Positions 24,641 through 33,900 of a DNA stretch of 35,899 nucleotides are shown here, piece after piece. Each line of letters opens with the position of its first letter. Position 1 is the first letter of the stretch. Under the pieces are notes generated by a model. That model was given only the letters and a program-made list of their open reading frames with translations. It was not told the origin of the DNA and made no database searches. The stretch covers positions 1 through 35,899 of the forward strand of contig JANXXP010000382.1 in assembly GCA_025350595.1 (NCBI GenBank), written 5' to 3'. The position numbers and the translations under genes are program-made. The stretch is from Bacteroidota bacterium (GTDB lineage Bacteria; Bacteroidota; Bacteroidia; Bacteroidales; VadinHA17).

Positions 24641-26691
24641 GTAAAACTTATATCCCAAAAGAGATCAGCTGGTTATCATTCAACGAACGTGTATTACAGG
24701 AAGCTGAAAATAAAGAAGTTCCACTTATTGAGAGGTTTAAATTTCTCGGAATCTACTCAAATAATCTTGATGAATATTTCAGGGTAAGGGTGGCTACACT
24801 GAAAAGACTATCAATATTTGGAACAAAATCAAATGATATCCTTGGCTATAGTCCTAAAACCACTTTGAAGAAAATTCATCAGATTGTTCTTTCGCAAAAC
24901 ACCAAATTTGAAAAAATATTTAAAGGGCTTCTTCAGGAACTTGACAAACATAATATCCACATCGTAAATGAAAAGCAATTAAATCCGGAACAAGCTGAAT
25001 TTGTACAGAAATATTTCCATAAAGAGGTAAGAACAAGGCTTATGCCATTCCTGATCGAAAAGGATTCAGAGCTGCCTAACCTTACTGATGATGCCATCTA
25101 TCTTGCCATATTTCTCTTAAAAAAAGAGACCCAGAAAAAAAGGTTTGCACTTCTTGAAATACCTACCAATGTTCTTCCACGGTTTTTAGTCCTGCCCGAA
25201 AAAGATGACAATAAATATGTAATCTTCATCGACGATATTATAAGATTCGGTTTAAAGGAAATCTTTTTCATCTTTGATTTTGATGAGTTTTCGGCCTATA
25301 CAATTAAACTCACAAAAGATGCTGAGCTTGAAATAATTGACGATATTTCAGAAAGTTATATCGACAAGCTTTCACGCAGTCTCCAGCAAAGAAAATGGGG
25401 TACTCCCACCCGTTTCATTTATGACAGGGAAATGCCTGATGATCTTCTGAAAATACTTACTAAAAAACTGAGCTTTGGTCCTGATGATGCTATTATTCCT
25501 GCTGACCGGTACCACAATTTCAAAGACTTCATGAACTTTCCTAATCTGGGAAAAAAGAAGTTCTACTATGAACCGCTGACACCAATTCCCCATAAAGATA
25601 TTCAGCCTGGTAAAAGTATCTTATCTGCTATTAAAAAAAAGGATATAATGCTGTTTTTTCCATACCAGCCTTTTGATCATTTTATTGATCTGCTAAGAGA
25701 GGCTTCTATTGATCCTTATGTCACTTCGATACAGATAACTCTATACCGTCTTGCCAGGAATTCGAGTGTTATAAACGCTTTGTTGAACGCTGTTAGAAAT
25801 GGTAAAAATGTCACAACTGTTGTTGAGCTTCAGGCCCGGTTTGATGAGGAAGCCAACATCCTGTGGGGAAATAAACTTCTCGACGAAGGTGTTAAGGTTA
25901 TATATGGTGTGCCAGGATTAAAAGTACACTCTAAGCTATGTCTGATAACTCGTACCAAAAACGAAGTTACGCAGAGATATGCTGCGGTAGGAACAGGAAA
26001 CTTTAATGAGGATACCGCCAGAATTTATACTGATCACCTGCTTCTTACAACTGAGAAAAAGATTACCAACGAAGTGTTTAAGGCTTTTAACTTTTTCAAC
26101 GTTAACTATAAGAAGGATAACTATTACCATCTCGTTCTTTCACCATTTTTTCTCAGGAATAAAATAATCCTGATGATTGAAAATGAAATCAAAAATGCCA
26201 AAGCCGGGAAGAAAGCCTATATCAACCTCAAATTGAATAACCTCACAGATACCGAGATTATTAACTACCTTTATGAAGCAAGCAATGCTGGAGTTAAAAT
26301 TCGTCTGGTTATCAGAGGAATGCTGTCACTCGTTCCAGGGGTAAAGAAGTTTAGTGAAAACATTGAAGCAATAGGAATAGTTGACAGATACCTTGAACAT
26401 TCCAGATTCCTGATCTTCTGCAATGGAGGCAATGAACAGATGTATATTTCTTCAGCAGATATTATGCCAAGAAATCTTGACCGGAGGATTGAAGTAACCT
26501 GTCCAGTATTTGACAAGAATATTAAATCAGAGATTAAGAAGATATTCGAAATTCAGTGGGGAGATAATGTTAAAGCCAGGATATTCGATGTGACCCAATC
26601 CAATAAATTTAATAAGAATGATAAAGAAATAAACCATTCTCAATTGGAAGTCTATAAATTTATTAAGAAAATTAATGAAAAATGTTCATGA
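24637..26691 (+). CDS. ppk1: Polyphosphate kinase 1
   Basis: This 684-residue PPK1 makes polyphosphate from ATP. The N-domain opens with EISWLSFNERVLQEA. The catalytic core includes the autophosphorylated His431 in GLKVHSKLCLITR and the second conserved His588 in YLEHSRFLIF, with the RLARNSSVI and QARFDEEANI loops. The length is typical. The ATG at 24637 overlaps the sixA stop; a longer frame starting at 24574 would read through sixA and is not supported. Together with PFK and CHAD this forms a polyphosphate- and energy-related neighbourhood. Confidence 0.95.
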   Translation: MSKTYIPKEISWLSFNERVLQEAENKEVPLIERFKFLGIYSNNLDEYFRVRVATLKRLSIFGTKSNDILGYSPKTTLKKIHQIVLSQNTKFEKIFKGLLQELDKHNIHIVNEKQLNPEQAEFVQKYFHKEVRTRLMPFLIEKDSELPNLTDDAIYLAIFLLKKETQKKRFALLEIPTNVLPRFLVLPEKDDNKYVIFIDDIIRFGLKEIFFIFDFDEFSAYTIKLTKDAELEIIDDISESYIDKLSRSLQQRKWGTPTRFIYDREMPDDLLKILTKKLSFGPDDAIIPADRYHNFKDFMNFPNLGKKKFYYEPLTPIPHKDIQPGKSILSAIKKKDIMLFFPYQPFDHFIDLLREASIDPYVTSIQITLYRLARNSSVINALLNAVRNGKNVTTVVELQARFDEEANILWGNKLLDEGVKVIYGVPGLKVHSKLCLITRTKNEVTQRYAAVGTGNFNEDTARIYTDHLLLTTEKKITNEVFKAFNFFNVNYKKDNYYHLVLSPFFLRNKIILMIENEIKNAKAGKKAYINLKLNNLTDTEIINYLYEASNAGVKIRLVIRGMLSLVPGVKKFSENIEAIGIVDRYLEHSRFLIFCNGGNEQMYISSADIMPRNLDRRIEVTCPVFDKNIKSEIKKIFEIQWGDNVKARIFDVTQSNKFNKNDKEINHSQLEVYKFIKKINEKCS

Positions 26692-26789
26692 AAAGTATTC
26701 TAAGACCTTTGCTCCATTACATCTTCTCACAGGCTTAAAATATACAAAGTTCGAATTCTTATTACATAATATAACTTAAAAATCGAACT

Positions 26790-27314
26790 ATGAACTATTA
26801 TGCCCTTATAACCGGAACAATTATCATAATACTCTTTTCGTGGTTTCTTTCCATAAAATATAAAAGATATCATGGAATTGCCAGGTTCTTTGCTTTTGAA
26901 AGCATTTTTATCCTGGTTCTTTTGAATTATAAAGTCTGGTTTACAAATCCATTCTCCCTTCCTCAGATTTTTTCATGGATACTACTAATCTTTTCCGCTT
27001 ATGTAGTTATTGACGGATATCTTCTATTAAAAAGGAAAGGAAAACCTGACAGTAATTTCGAGAATACATCTCAGCTTGTAACATCAGGAATATATGGTTA
27101 TATAAGGCATCCGTTATATTTGTCTGTATTCCTCCTCGGCACCGGAGTGATGTTAAAAGACATGGGGAAGGTTCAAGTTATTCTCGGTTTTATAAACCTG
27201 ATTGCTGTATGGATTACAGCCTCAATTGAAGAAAATGAGATGATCTCAAAATTCGGTAATGAGTACAAAGAGTATATGAAAAAGACGAAGATGTTTATAC
27301 CGTTTGTAGTATGA
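26790..27314 (+). CDS. ICMT-like membrane methyltransferase
   Basis: This 174-residue protein has about four hydrophobic segments followed by the SAM-binding C-terminal signature of the isoprenylcysteine carboxyl methyltransferase/PEMT family. That signature comprises LVTSGIYGYIRHPLYLSVF with the RHP core, EENEMISKFGNEYKEYMKK and FIPF at the end. In bacteria such proteins methylate lipids or unknown membrane substrates. It stands alone: 98 bp follow the ppk1 stop, and the next gene is convergent. The substrate is not predictable. Confidence 0.85.
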   Translation: MNYYALITGTIIIILFSWFLSIKYKRYHGIARFFAFESIFILVLLNYKVWFTNPFSLPQIFSWILLIFSAYVVIDGYLLLKRKGKPDSNFENTSQLVTSGIYGYIRHPLYLSVFLLGTGVMLKDMGKVQVILGFINLIAVWITASIEENEMISKFGNEYKEYMKKTKMFIPFVV

Positions 27315-27353
27315 AGCACAAGCTATCCAGGACTGTTCTGGCTCCCGCTACCC

Positions 27354-28271
27354 CTATCCTATCGAATCAATATTATAAGGTGTCTTCTGGTAAACAAAGT
27401 AATTAAGCCAGTTAACAAAAAGCATATTAGCCTGTGACCGCCAACGCACCAATGGAGGATTATTCGGATTATCATCCAGGTAATAATTTTTCGGCATCTC
27501 AATTGGTAAATGCCTGGCAAGGTCTCTTTTATATTCTGTGTCGAGAGTTTCAGGTGAGTATTCCGAATGCCCGGTAAGAAAAAACTCCCTGCCATTTTGA
27601 GATGCCACCATATAAACACCTGACTCATCTGATTCCGATAAAATGCTAAGTTCCGGCACCTTCAATATATCTTCCCTTCGTATTTCTGTATGGCGACTGT
27701 GGGGAACATAGAAGACATCATCAAACCCCCGGAGGATTGGATTCATAGCGTTATTCTTTGAATGTTTGAAGACCCCGAACATCTTTTTCCCGAGAGGGTA
27801 CTTTGGAATTCCATAGTAGTGATAGAGAGCCGCCTGTGCCCCCCAGCAAATAAAAATAGATGAAGTCACATTCGTCCTGGCCCATGAAAATATTTCAGTA
27901 AGCTCTTTCCAGTATATCACTTCTTCAAAAGGCATCTGTTCAACAGGTGCTCCCGTAATAATAAGGCCATCATATTTATTATGCAAAATAAGATTGAAGT
28001 CCTTATAAAAAGCCTGCATGTGTTCCTTTGGAGTATTTTTCGAAATATGTGAAGTGAGTTTAATAAAATCAAGCTCTACCTGGAGAGGAGAATTTGACAG
28101 CAATCTTATCAGATCTGTTTCTGTTGTGATCTTTACAGGCATGAGATTCAGAATTGCTATTTTAAGTGGCCGTATATCCTGCTTAGATGCGTGTGAAGCA
28201 TCCATAACAAAGATATTCTCCTTTTCCAGTTCTTTAATTGCCGGTAATTTATCCGGAATATTTAATGGCAT
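27354..28271 (-). CDS. metA: Homoserine O-acetyltransferase (MetA type, Glu111)
   Basis: This 305-residue enzyme of the MetA family acylates homoserine in the first step of methionine biosynthesis. The catalytic Cys142 ([10 protein letters not shown]), His235 and Glu237 ([10 protein letters not shown]) are at the canonical positions. Residue 111 is Glu (GAPVEQMPF), which in studied MetA proteins selects acetyl-CoA, whereas Gly111 selects succinyl-CoA; acetylation is therefore predicted. The product feeds sulfhydrylation with sulfide, a possible link to the sulfur genes at the left. No SAM-type riboswitch is seen in the 132 bp upstream. Confidence 0.93.
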   Translation of the reverse strand: MPLNIPDKLPAIKELEKENIFVMDASHASKQDIRPLKIAILNLMPVKITTETDLIRLLSNSPLQVELDFIKLTSHISKNTPKEHMQAFYKDFNLILHNKYDGLIITGAPVEQMPFEEVIYWKELTEIFSWARTNVTSSIFICWGAQAALYHYYGIPKYPLGKKMFGVFKHSKNNAMNPILRGFDDVFYVPHSRHTEIRREDILKVPELSILSESDESGVYMVASQNGREFFLTGHSEYSPETLDTEYKRDLARHLPIEMPKNYYLDDNPNNPPLVRWRSQANMLFVNWLNYFVYQKTPYNIDSIG

Positions 28272-28403
28272 AGCTGTTCTTTTTTAAATATAAGTATTGA
28301 TGCTACTCTTGTCAGAAGTAAAAACATTGTAAAGATAACAGGAAAACTTTTTCTCATTCACATTGTTTCTTAATATATGAACTGAGAATAATATTTAACG
28401 GCT

Positions 28404-28856
28404 ATGAACAGAAGAGAATTAATTCAAAGGGTTTTATTGGGGGGCGCTGTTTTAGTAATGGTCCCATCGGTTCTTGAAAGCTGTACAAAAATTCCAAATG
28501 GAAATGCTGGTTCAAATTCAGGAACTCCTGCCGGCGGAACAACTATTACATCAAACAAGATAGATCTGGATATCACACTAGCTGACAATACAGCACTAAA
28601 TTCAGCAGGTGGATCAAGATTCGTTGAAAGTATAATTGTTATAAATACAGGAGGTGGGAAATTTTCAGCACTTTCAAATATTTGTACCCACGCCGGGTGC
28701 ACTGTTTATTATAACTCAGGCTCAGGGAAGATTGAATGCCCGTGTCATGGTTCGGTATTTACTACTTCAGGCAGTGTTATACAAGGACCCGCTACTTCTC
28801 CACTCAGATCATACCCAACAACCCTTATAGGAAACATACTTACAATAACATTATAA
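28404..28856 (+). CDS. Rieske [2Fe-2S] protein
   Basis: This 150-residue protein has an N-terminal RRELIQRV signal that may be Tat-like or lipoprotein-type (Cys27 in LESC), then a low-complexity Gly/Ser/Thr linker (about 31-50). A Rieske domain follows, with CTHAGC (Cys94, His96, Cys99) and CPCHGS (Cys112, Cys114, His115). The two extra cysteines form the disulfide typical of high-potential, bc-type Rieske centres. No cytochrome b is encoded here. It is followed by a c-type cytochrome (198-bp gap), a DUF5777 barrel and a YceI protein, a set that may move electrons in the periplasm. Confidence 0.9.
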   Translation: MNRRELIQRVLLGGAVLVMVPSVLESCTKIPNGNAGSNSGTPAGGTTITSNKIDLDITLADNTALNSAGGSRFVESIIVINTGGGKFSALSNICTHAGCTVYYNSGSGKIECPCHGSVFTTSGSVIQGPATSPLRSYPTTLIGNILTITL

Positions 28857-29053
28857 AAAATTGAGATGTTGTTTGGTGGAATTACTGAAAACTTAAATCC
28901 TGAGAGAAGTCCTGATAAAACTAAATCATAATATAGTTATCTGCCTTCATAACATAAGGTTTTTTGTCTGAATGCTGACACATATGTTAAGGTATGCTTT
29001 TGGAACTAATTCAGATATTGTTGTATATTTACATAAATACGATTTGATTCCAG

Positions 29054-29431
29054 ATGGGAAGGAAATTACTGATAAGTGTTTTAGTTATTGTTGGTTTCCT
29101 CGCAGGTATTTTTCATTCATGCGCAAATAACAATGAACTTGATTTATATGGAGTTCAGCTCTGCGATACTACCAACATTACCTGGAACTCAAAAATAGCT
29201 GAAATTCTTAAAAACAATTGTGTCATCTGTCATGGACCAGAAGTCTCATATAATGGTGTCCGACACGATAGTTATGCCGCTGAAATGGTAGTTGTTAAAG
29301 ATGGCAGGTTAAGAGGAGTGGTAAACCATCTTGATGGGTATTTTCAGATGCCCAAAGATCGCGGTTTTTTACCGGAGTGTGAGTTAAAAAGCATTAATAT
29401 ATGGCTGGATCATGGTGCTCCTGAAAACTAA
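29054..29431 (+). CDS. Monoheme c-type cytochrome lipoprotein
   Basis: This 125-residue protein has a lipoprotein signal ending at Cys23 (GIFHSC). It contains one heme motif, CVICH (Cys56, Cys59, His60), and a likely axial Met99 in YFQMPKDRGF. The rest is small and compact, as in single-heme cytochromes of the PSD1/CxxCH lipoprotein class. It is encoded 5 bp upstream of the DUF5777 gene, so the two are co-transcribed. It probably accepts or delivers electrons to the Rieske protein on the outer side of the cytoplasmic membrane. Confidence 0.88.
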   Translation: MGRKLLISVLVIVGFLAGIFHSCANNNELDLYGVQLCDTTNITWNSKIAEILKNNCVICHGPEVSYNGVRHDSYAAEMVVVKDGRLRGVVNHLDGYFQMPKDRGFLPECELKSINIWLDHGAPEN

Positions 29432-29436
29432 TCCGT

Positions 29437-30351
29437 ATGAAAAAGTATATTTCTTTAACAATCTTGCTTCTTATCTTCCTTAAAACAAGTTTATATTCAC
29501 AGGATCTTGATCAGATTATAAACGGACTATCTGAGTCCAAAACTCCCGACTATGTTTTTGGAACTTTTAAAGGCACAACTATTATAAATGGTCAGTCGGT
29601 AGAGGTACCAGGGAATGGTGACCTTAATTTTATTATTTCACATCGTTTCGGAGCTGTAAATAAGGGAATCTATACTTTCTTCGGACTTGACCAGGGTACT
29701 ACACGACTTGGATTTGAGTACGGTTTAAAAAACTTCGCGTCATTATCTATAGGACGCAATACCATGGATAAAATCTATGATGGAGGTATTAAGTTAAAGA
29801 TATTAAGACAACAAACCGGGGCAAGAACGATTCCTGTAAGCGTATCGGTTTATAGTACAGTTATGATAAAGACCATTAAATGGGAAATTCCTACTCGCGA
29901 TAACCTTTTCTCATCGAGATTTTCATATACAACTCAGGTTCTTATTGCACGAAAATTCAATCAGAAATTATCATTACAGCTAAGTCCTTCATATATTCAT
30001 AAGAATCTTGTCGCAACACCTGAAGATCAGAATAACATCTTTGCTCTTGGGCTGGGAGGAAGATATAAACTCAATCATAAGCTATCTTTAAACGGAGAGT
30101 ATTTTTATCTTCTCCCCGGTAAATCCGCCATTGATTATTATAATAGTTTATCGTTTGGTATCGATATTGAAGCAGCCGGACATGTTTTCCAGCTTCACCT
30201 GACCAACTCACAGGCAATGTTTTCAAGGGGGTTCATTACCGAAACAGCAGGAGAATGGAAGGATGGCAATGTCTTTATCGGATTTAATATTTACAGAGTA
30301 TTTTCTACACTTAAAAAAAGCAAATCCATTCATAGAGATGAAGAGAAATAA
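29437..30351 (+). CDS. DUF5777-type outer-membrane beta-barrel protein
   Basis: This 304-residue protein has a signal peptide ending near Ser-Gln 21-22. The body is rich in alternating hydrophobic and polar residues with aromatic girdles, as in outer-membrane barrels. The characteristic elements are HRFGAVNKGIYTFFGLDQG near 70-88, RLGFEYGL and a C-terminal YRVF-like strand region. These fit the DUF5777 family common in Bacteroidota beside cytochrome and YceI genes. Its last 14 bases overlap the YceI start. The role is unknown, perhaps a porin or scaffold for the redox proteins. Confidence 0.82.
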   Translation: MKKYISLTILLLIFLKTSLYSQDLDQIINGLSESKTPDYVFGTFKGTTIINGQSVEVPGNGDLNFIISHRFGAVNKGIYTFFGLDQGTTRLGFEYGLKNFASLSIGRNTMDKIYDGGIKLKILRQQTGARTIPVSVSVYSTVMIKTIKWEIPTRDNLFSSRFSYTTQVLIARKFNQKLSLQLSPSYIHKNLVATPEDQNNIFALGLGGRYKLNHKLSLNGEYFYLLPGKSAIDYYNSLSFGIDIEAAGHVFQLHLTNSQAMFSRGFITETAGEWKDGNVFIGFNIYRVFSTLKKSKSIHRDEEK

Positions 30352-30913
30352 GATCAGAGTTCTGCTAACTATTTATCTCCTTTTCGGGACAGTAACAATT
30401 ATTTCATCCCAGAATAAATCAGTTATTTACACTTGTACCAACGGACAGGCAGCCTTTTTGTCGGATGCTCCTCTTGAGCTGATAAAAGCTTCTACAAAAA
30501 ACCTCTCAGGAGCAATTAATATCAGCGACCGTTCATTCTCTTTCCTGATTCCCACCAAAACTTTTGAGGGATTCAACAGCAGCCTTCAACGGGTGCATTT
30601 TAATGAAGACTATATGGAAACGGAACTCTACCCTAATTCAACATTCAAAGGAAAGATCATTGAAGATGTTGACTTGAAGGTACCTGGTGTTTACAGGATA
30701 AGGGCTAAAGGCAAAATGTATATTCATGGGGTTGAAAATGACCGTATTGTACGGTGCGACCTCGCAGTAGACGATAATAAGATTGATGTTCAGGCAAATT
30801 TCACAGTATTTCTGACTGACCATAATATAAGTATCCCGTCAATTGTGAATCAGAAAATTGCCGAGGAGGTAAAACTTGATATAAAACTTACACTTATTCC
30901 TTCCGGAAAATAA
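30338..30913 (+). CDS. YceI-family secreted protein
   Basis: This 191-residue protein has a signal peptide (residues 1 to about 24, ending in SSQ). The mature part has YceI lipocalin-like features: FEGFNSSLQRVHFNEDYMET, the FKGKIIEDVDL segment and KGKMYIHGVE. YceI proteins bind long isoprenoids such as quinone-like lipids in the periplasm. The ATG at 30338 was chosen because the signal peptide starts here; it overlaps the DUF5777 end by 14 bp. It is the last gene of the Rieske-cytochrome set, before a 76-bp gap containing repeats. Confidence 0.85.
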   Translation: MKRNKIRVLLTIYLLFGTVTIISSQNKSVIYTCTNGQAAFLSDAPLELIKASTKNLSGAINISDRSFSFLIPTKTFEGFNSSLQRVHFNEDYMETELYPNSTFKGKIIEDVDLKVPGVYRIRAKGKMYIHGVENDRIVRCDLAVDDNKIDVQANFTVFLTDHNISIPSIVNQKIAEEVKLDIKLTLIPSGK

Positions 30914-30919
30914 TCCGAA

Positions 30920-30950
30920 ACAGGCAACAGGTGGCAGGCTACAGGCAACA
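30920..30950. repeat. Direct repeat ACAGGCAACA x2
   Basis: ACAGGCAACA occurs at 30920-30929 and 30941-30950, separated by GGTGGCAGGCT-like sequence, in the 76-bp gap before the propeller gene. It resembles the GCAACAAGCAGCA repeat at 617-643. Confidence 0.45.
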
Positions 30951-30989
30951 ATTCTACAAAATGCAGGTAACCTTTGATAATCTTAGAGT

Positions 30990-33900
30990 ATGAAAAGAAT
31001 TAACTGGTACATAATATTTTTTTGGTTAATAACTGTTTCCACTTCATCACTGGCGCAAACTCCCTTTTTGAAGCAGCATCATCTGTTCAAGGGAAAAGAA
31101 GACTATAATGTCAATGTTATCTACCAGGATCCAAAAGGATGGATATGGTTTGGTACAAACAAAGGATTATTCAGATTCGACGGCATTAATTATACCCGGT
31201 ATACTATCTCAGAGGGTCTGGCAATGGATCAGGTTACCGCTATTTATTACAATCATGATAATAAGCTTTGGATTGGCCATAAAAATGGAGGGATAACTCT
31301 GTTTGACGGCAATACTTTTCAAATTTTTACTCCTGAGGAAAGTCTTGGGAAAATTGAAATAACTGATATTACCTCAGACAGCACAGGAGTTATCTGGTAT
31401 TCCACTCTCGGGGAAGGTGCTTTCAGGTACGACGGCAGATATCTTTCTAATCTTAGTACAGATGATGGTCTTTCTGACAAAAACATCTACGATATTGAAA
31501 TAGATAAAAAGGGTATAATATGGTTTGCTACCGATAATGGGATTACCCGTTATTCAGGTGGAAAATGCGATGTAATTTCAATGAAAAACGGGCTTAACGA
31601 TAACATAGTTAAGGTGCTGAAATCTTCAAATGATGGCAGGTTGTGGATTGGAACACAAGATCAGGGATTATCAGTTTATGACCCAGGTAACAAAACATTT
31701 TCTTCAATTACAGGATGGAACTTTGGTCCGGTTACCGGTTTTACGATGAGCCTCGAAGACGAAATCTGGATCAGCACAGAGAAAGAAGGAATTGTTCAGC
31801 TGAAACTAAAGACAAACGAAAAACCAACCTACAGGAAGATAACTTCCAGGCAGGGGTTAATTGATAACAGGATTAGCACAATTGTCAAAGATCAGGAAGA
31901 GAACATTTGGATTGGTGGGAAACATGGTGTCATTCAGGCACTGCCTCCTGTATTTGAATTTCTGAATAAAACGAATGGAACTCCTTTTGAAATGGTTTAT
32001 AGTCTTGCAAAAGATAATCAGGAGAATATTTGGGTAACTAGTGAATCCGGTCTTTTCAGAGGTATTCAGGATAATAACGGACAGTACGAATGGAGCAATA
32101 TTAGTGAAAAGATAAAGATGCCCAGAGATAACTATATTTCTCTTTACCTTGATAACGAGGGTCAGATATGGGCAGGTACTTATGGCGACGGAGTGTTCAG
32201 GATCAATCCCGAAAATCTTAAATATGTAAAATTTACTATTGCCCAGGGATTAAGCGATAACAACATTATTTCAATATCGGGTAGCAACAATTTAGTGTGG
32301 TTTTCAACACTTGGAGGTGGGATCTCGTTATATAATATTGACAAATCCCGGATGAGTAATTATAACAAAACAGAACTTAGGGATGCATACGTTTATGCTA
32401 CAAAATCTGATAATAAAGGCAGAACATGGATTGCAGGATCCCTTAAGCATCCTGCATATATTTATCACGATAGCTTAGTTGTTTTGGATAAGAATGGCCA
32501 GAGATTTTCCCAGCTATATGGAGTCGCTCTGGATACATCCGGAGCAGCCTGGTTTAACCTGAGAGATAAAGGTCTCATCAGGGTGATGGGCGATAGTATT
32601 GTTGTTTTGGGCAAAAAAGAGGGAATCGCTTTCGACCAGATACAATCCATAATCTTCGATAAGTTCAACAACCTTCTTGTAATATCTAACCGTGGGTTCC
32701 TGTTTTACAAACCTAAAACCGGGGTGATCATAGAATTCGGAGAAAACTCTGGTCTCTCCTATCTGTATCCAGTTGACAATTCCGTTTTCCCTGACAAACT
32801 GGGTCAGATCTGGATCGGTACCGAAACAGGAATAATAAAATATAATCCAGAATATCTGCAATTTATAGATAAAAATCCACGCGTATTTTTATCACTGAAG
32901 AATCTTTTCTATAATCCAATTAAGTCCGGAAAAAAGAGTTTCCGACATAATGAAAACAATTTCACATTTGGATATACAGGTATATGGTTCAGTAATCCGG
33001 AAGGTTTGAGATACAGGTATATGCTGGAAGGTTATGATCTTAAATGGAACTATTCCAGCCGTAACCAGGACCGAACGTTCTCAATGCTTCCGGCAGGAAC
33101 TTATACTTTTAAGGTAGAGGTTAGTCTCGATGATAAAAACTGGTACAGCTCAGCTGATTCCTCATTTTCTTTCATTGTGCATCCGCCATTCTGGAAACAG
33201 TGGTGGTTTATTGGCGGCATGATAATTCTTGTAATTAGTGGTATTTACTACTATATTAAACAAAGGGTATCAAACCTCGAAAAGGCAAAAGAAGAACTGG
33301 AACAGGAAGTACAAAAACGTACCGAGCAGATAAGAAAGCAGAATAAAGAGCTTGAGGACCAAAAAGAAGAACTGGAAACCCAAAAAGAAGAAATTGGATT
33401 ACAAAGAGACCTGGCGGAAGAACAAAGGGATCAGATTGAGATTCAGCAAGAAGAGATTAAAGCCAGTATCCGTTATGCGCATTTCATTCAGACAGCAGTC
33501 CTGCCTCCAAAAAAGCAGCTGGATGATATCCTTAATGATTATTTTATCCTGAATAAACCAAGGGATATTGTAAGCGGAGACTTTTTCTGGGTTGCAAAAA
33601 ACAGTACCCATATTTTCTTTGCAGTAGGCGATTGCACAGGGCATGGTGTTCCGGGAGCATTCATGAGTATGCTTGGAATCAGCGCCTTAAATGACATCGT
33701 TAAATCGCTCCAGACATGTAAAGCCGCTACCATACTGAATTTACTCAGGGACAGGGTTCAGGAGTCCCTGCACCAGGGAGCCGACCGGGAAACTGTCGCC
33801 TATGATGGCATGGATATAGCCTTATGTATTTTAGATCCGTTGACTAACAAGCTTCAGTTTGCGGCGGCACATAATGCACTCTATCTTATCCGGAATGGCG

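Noticed and set aside
28272-28403. Possible SAM riboswitch upstream of metA
   Set aside because: No SAM-I core sequence or stem pattern was found in this 132-bp region.
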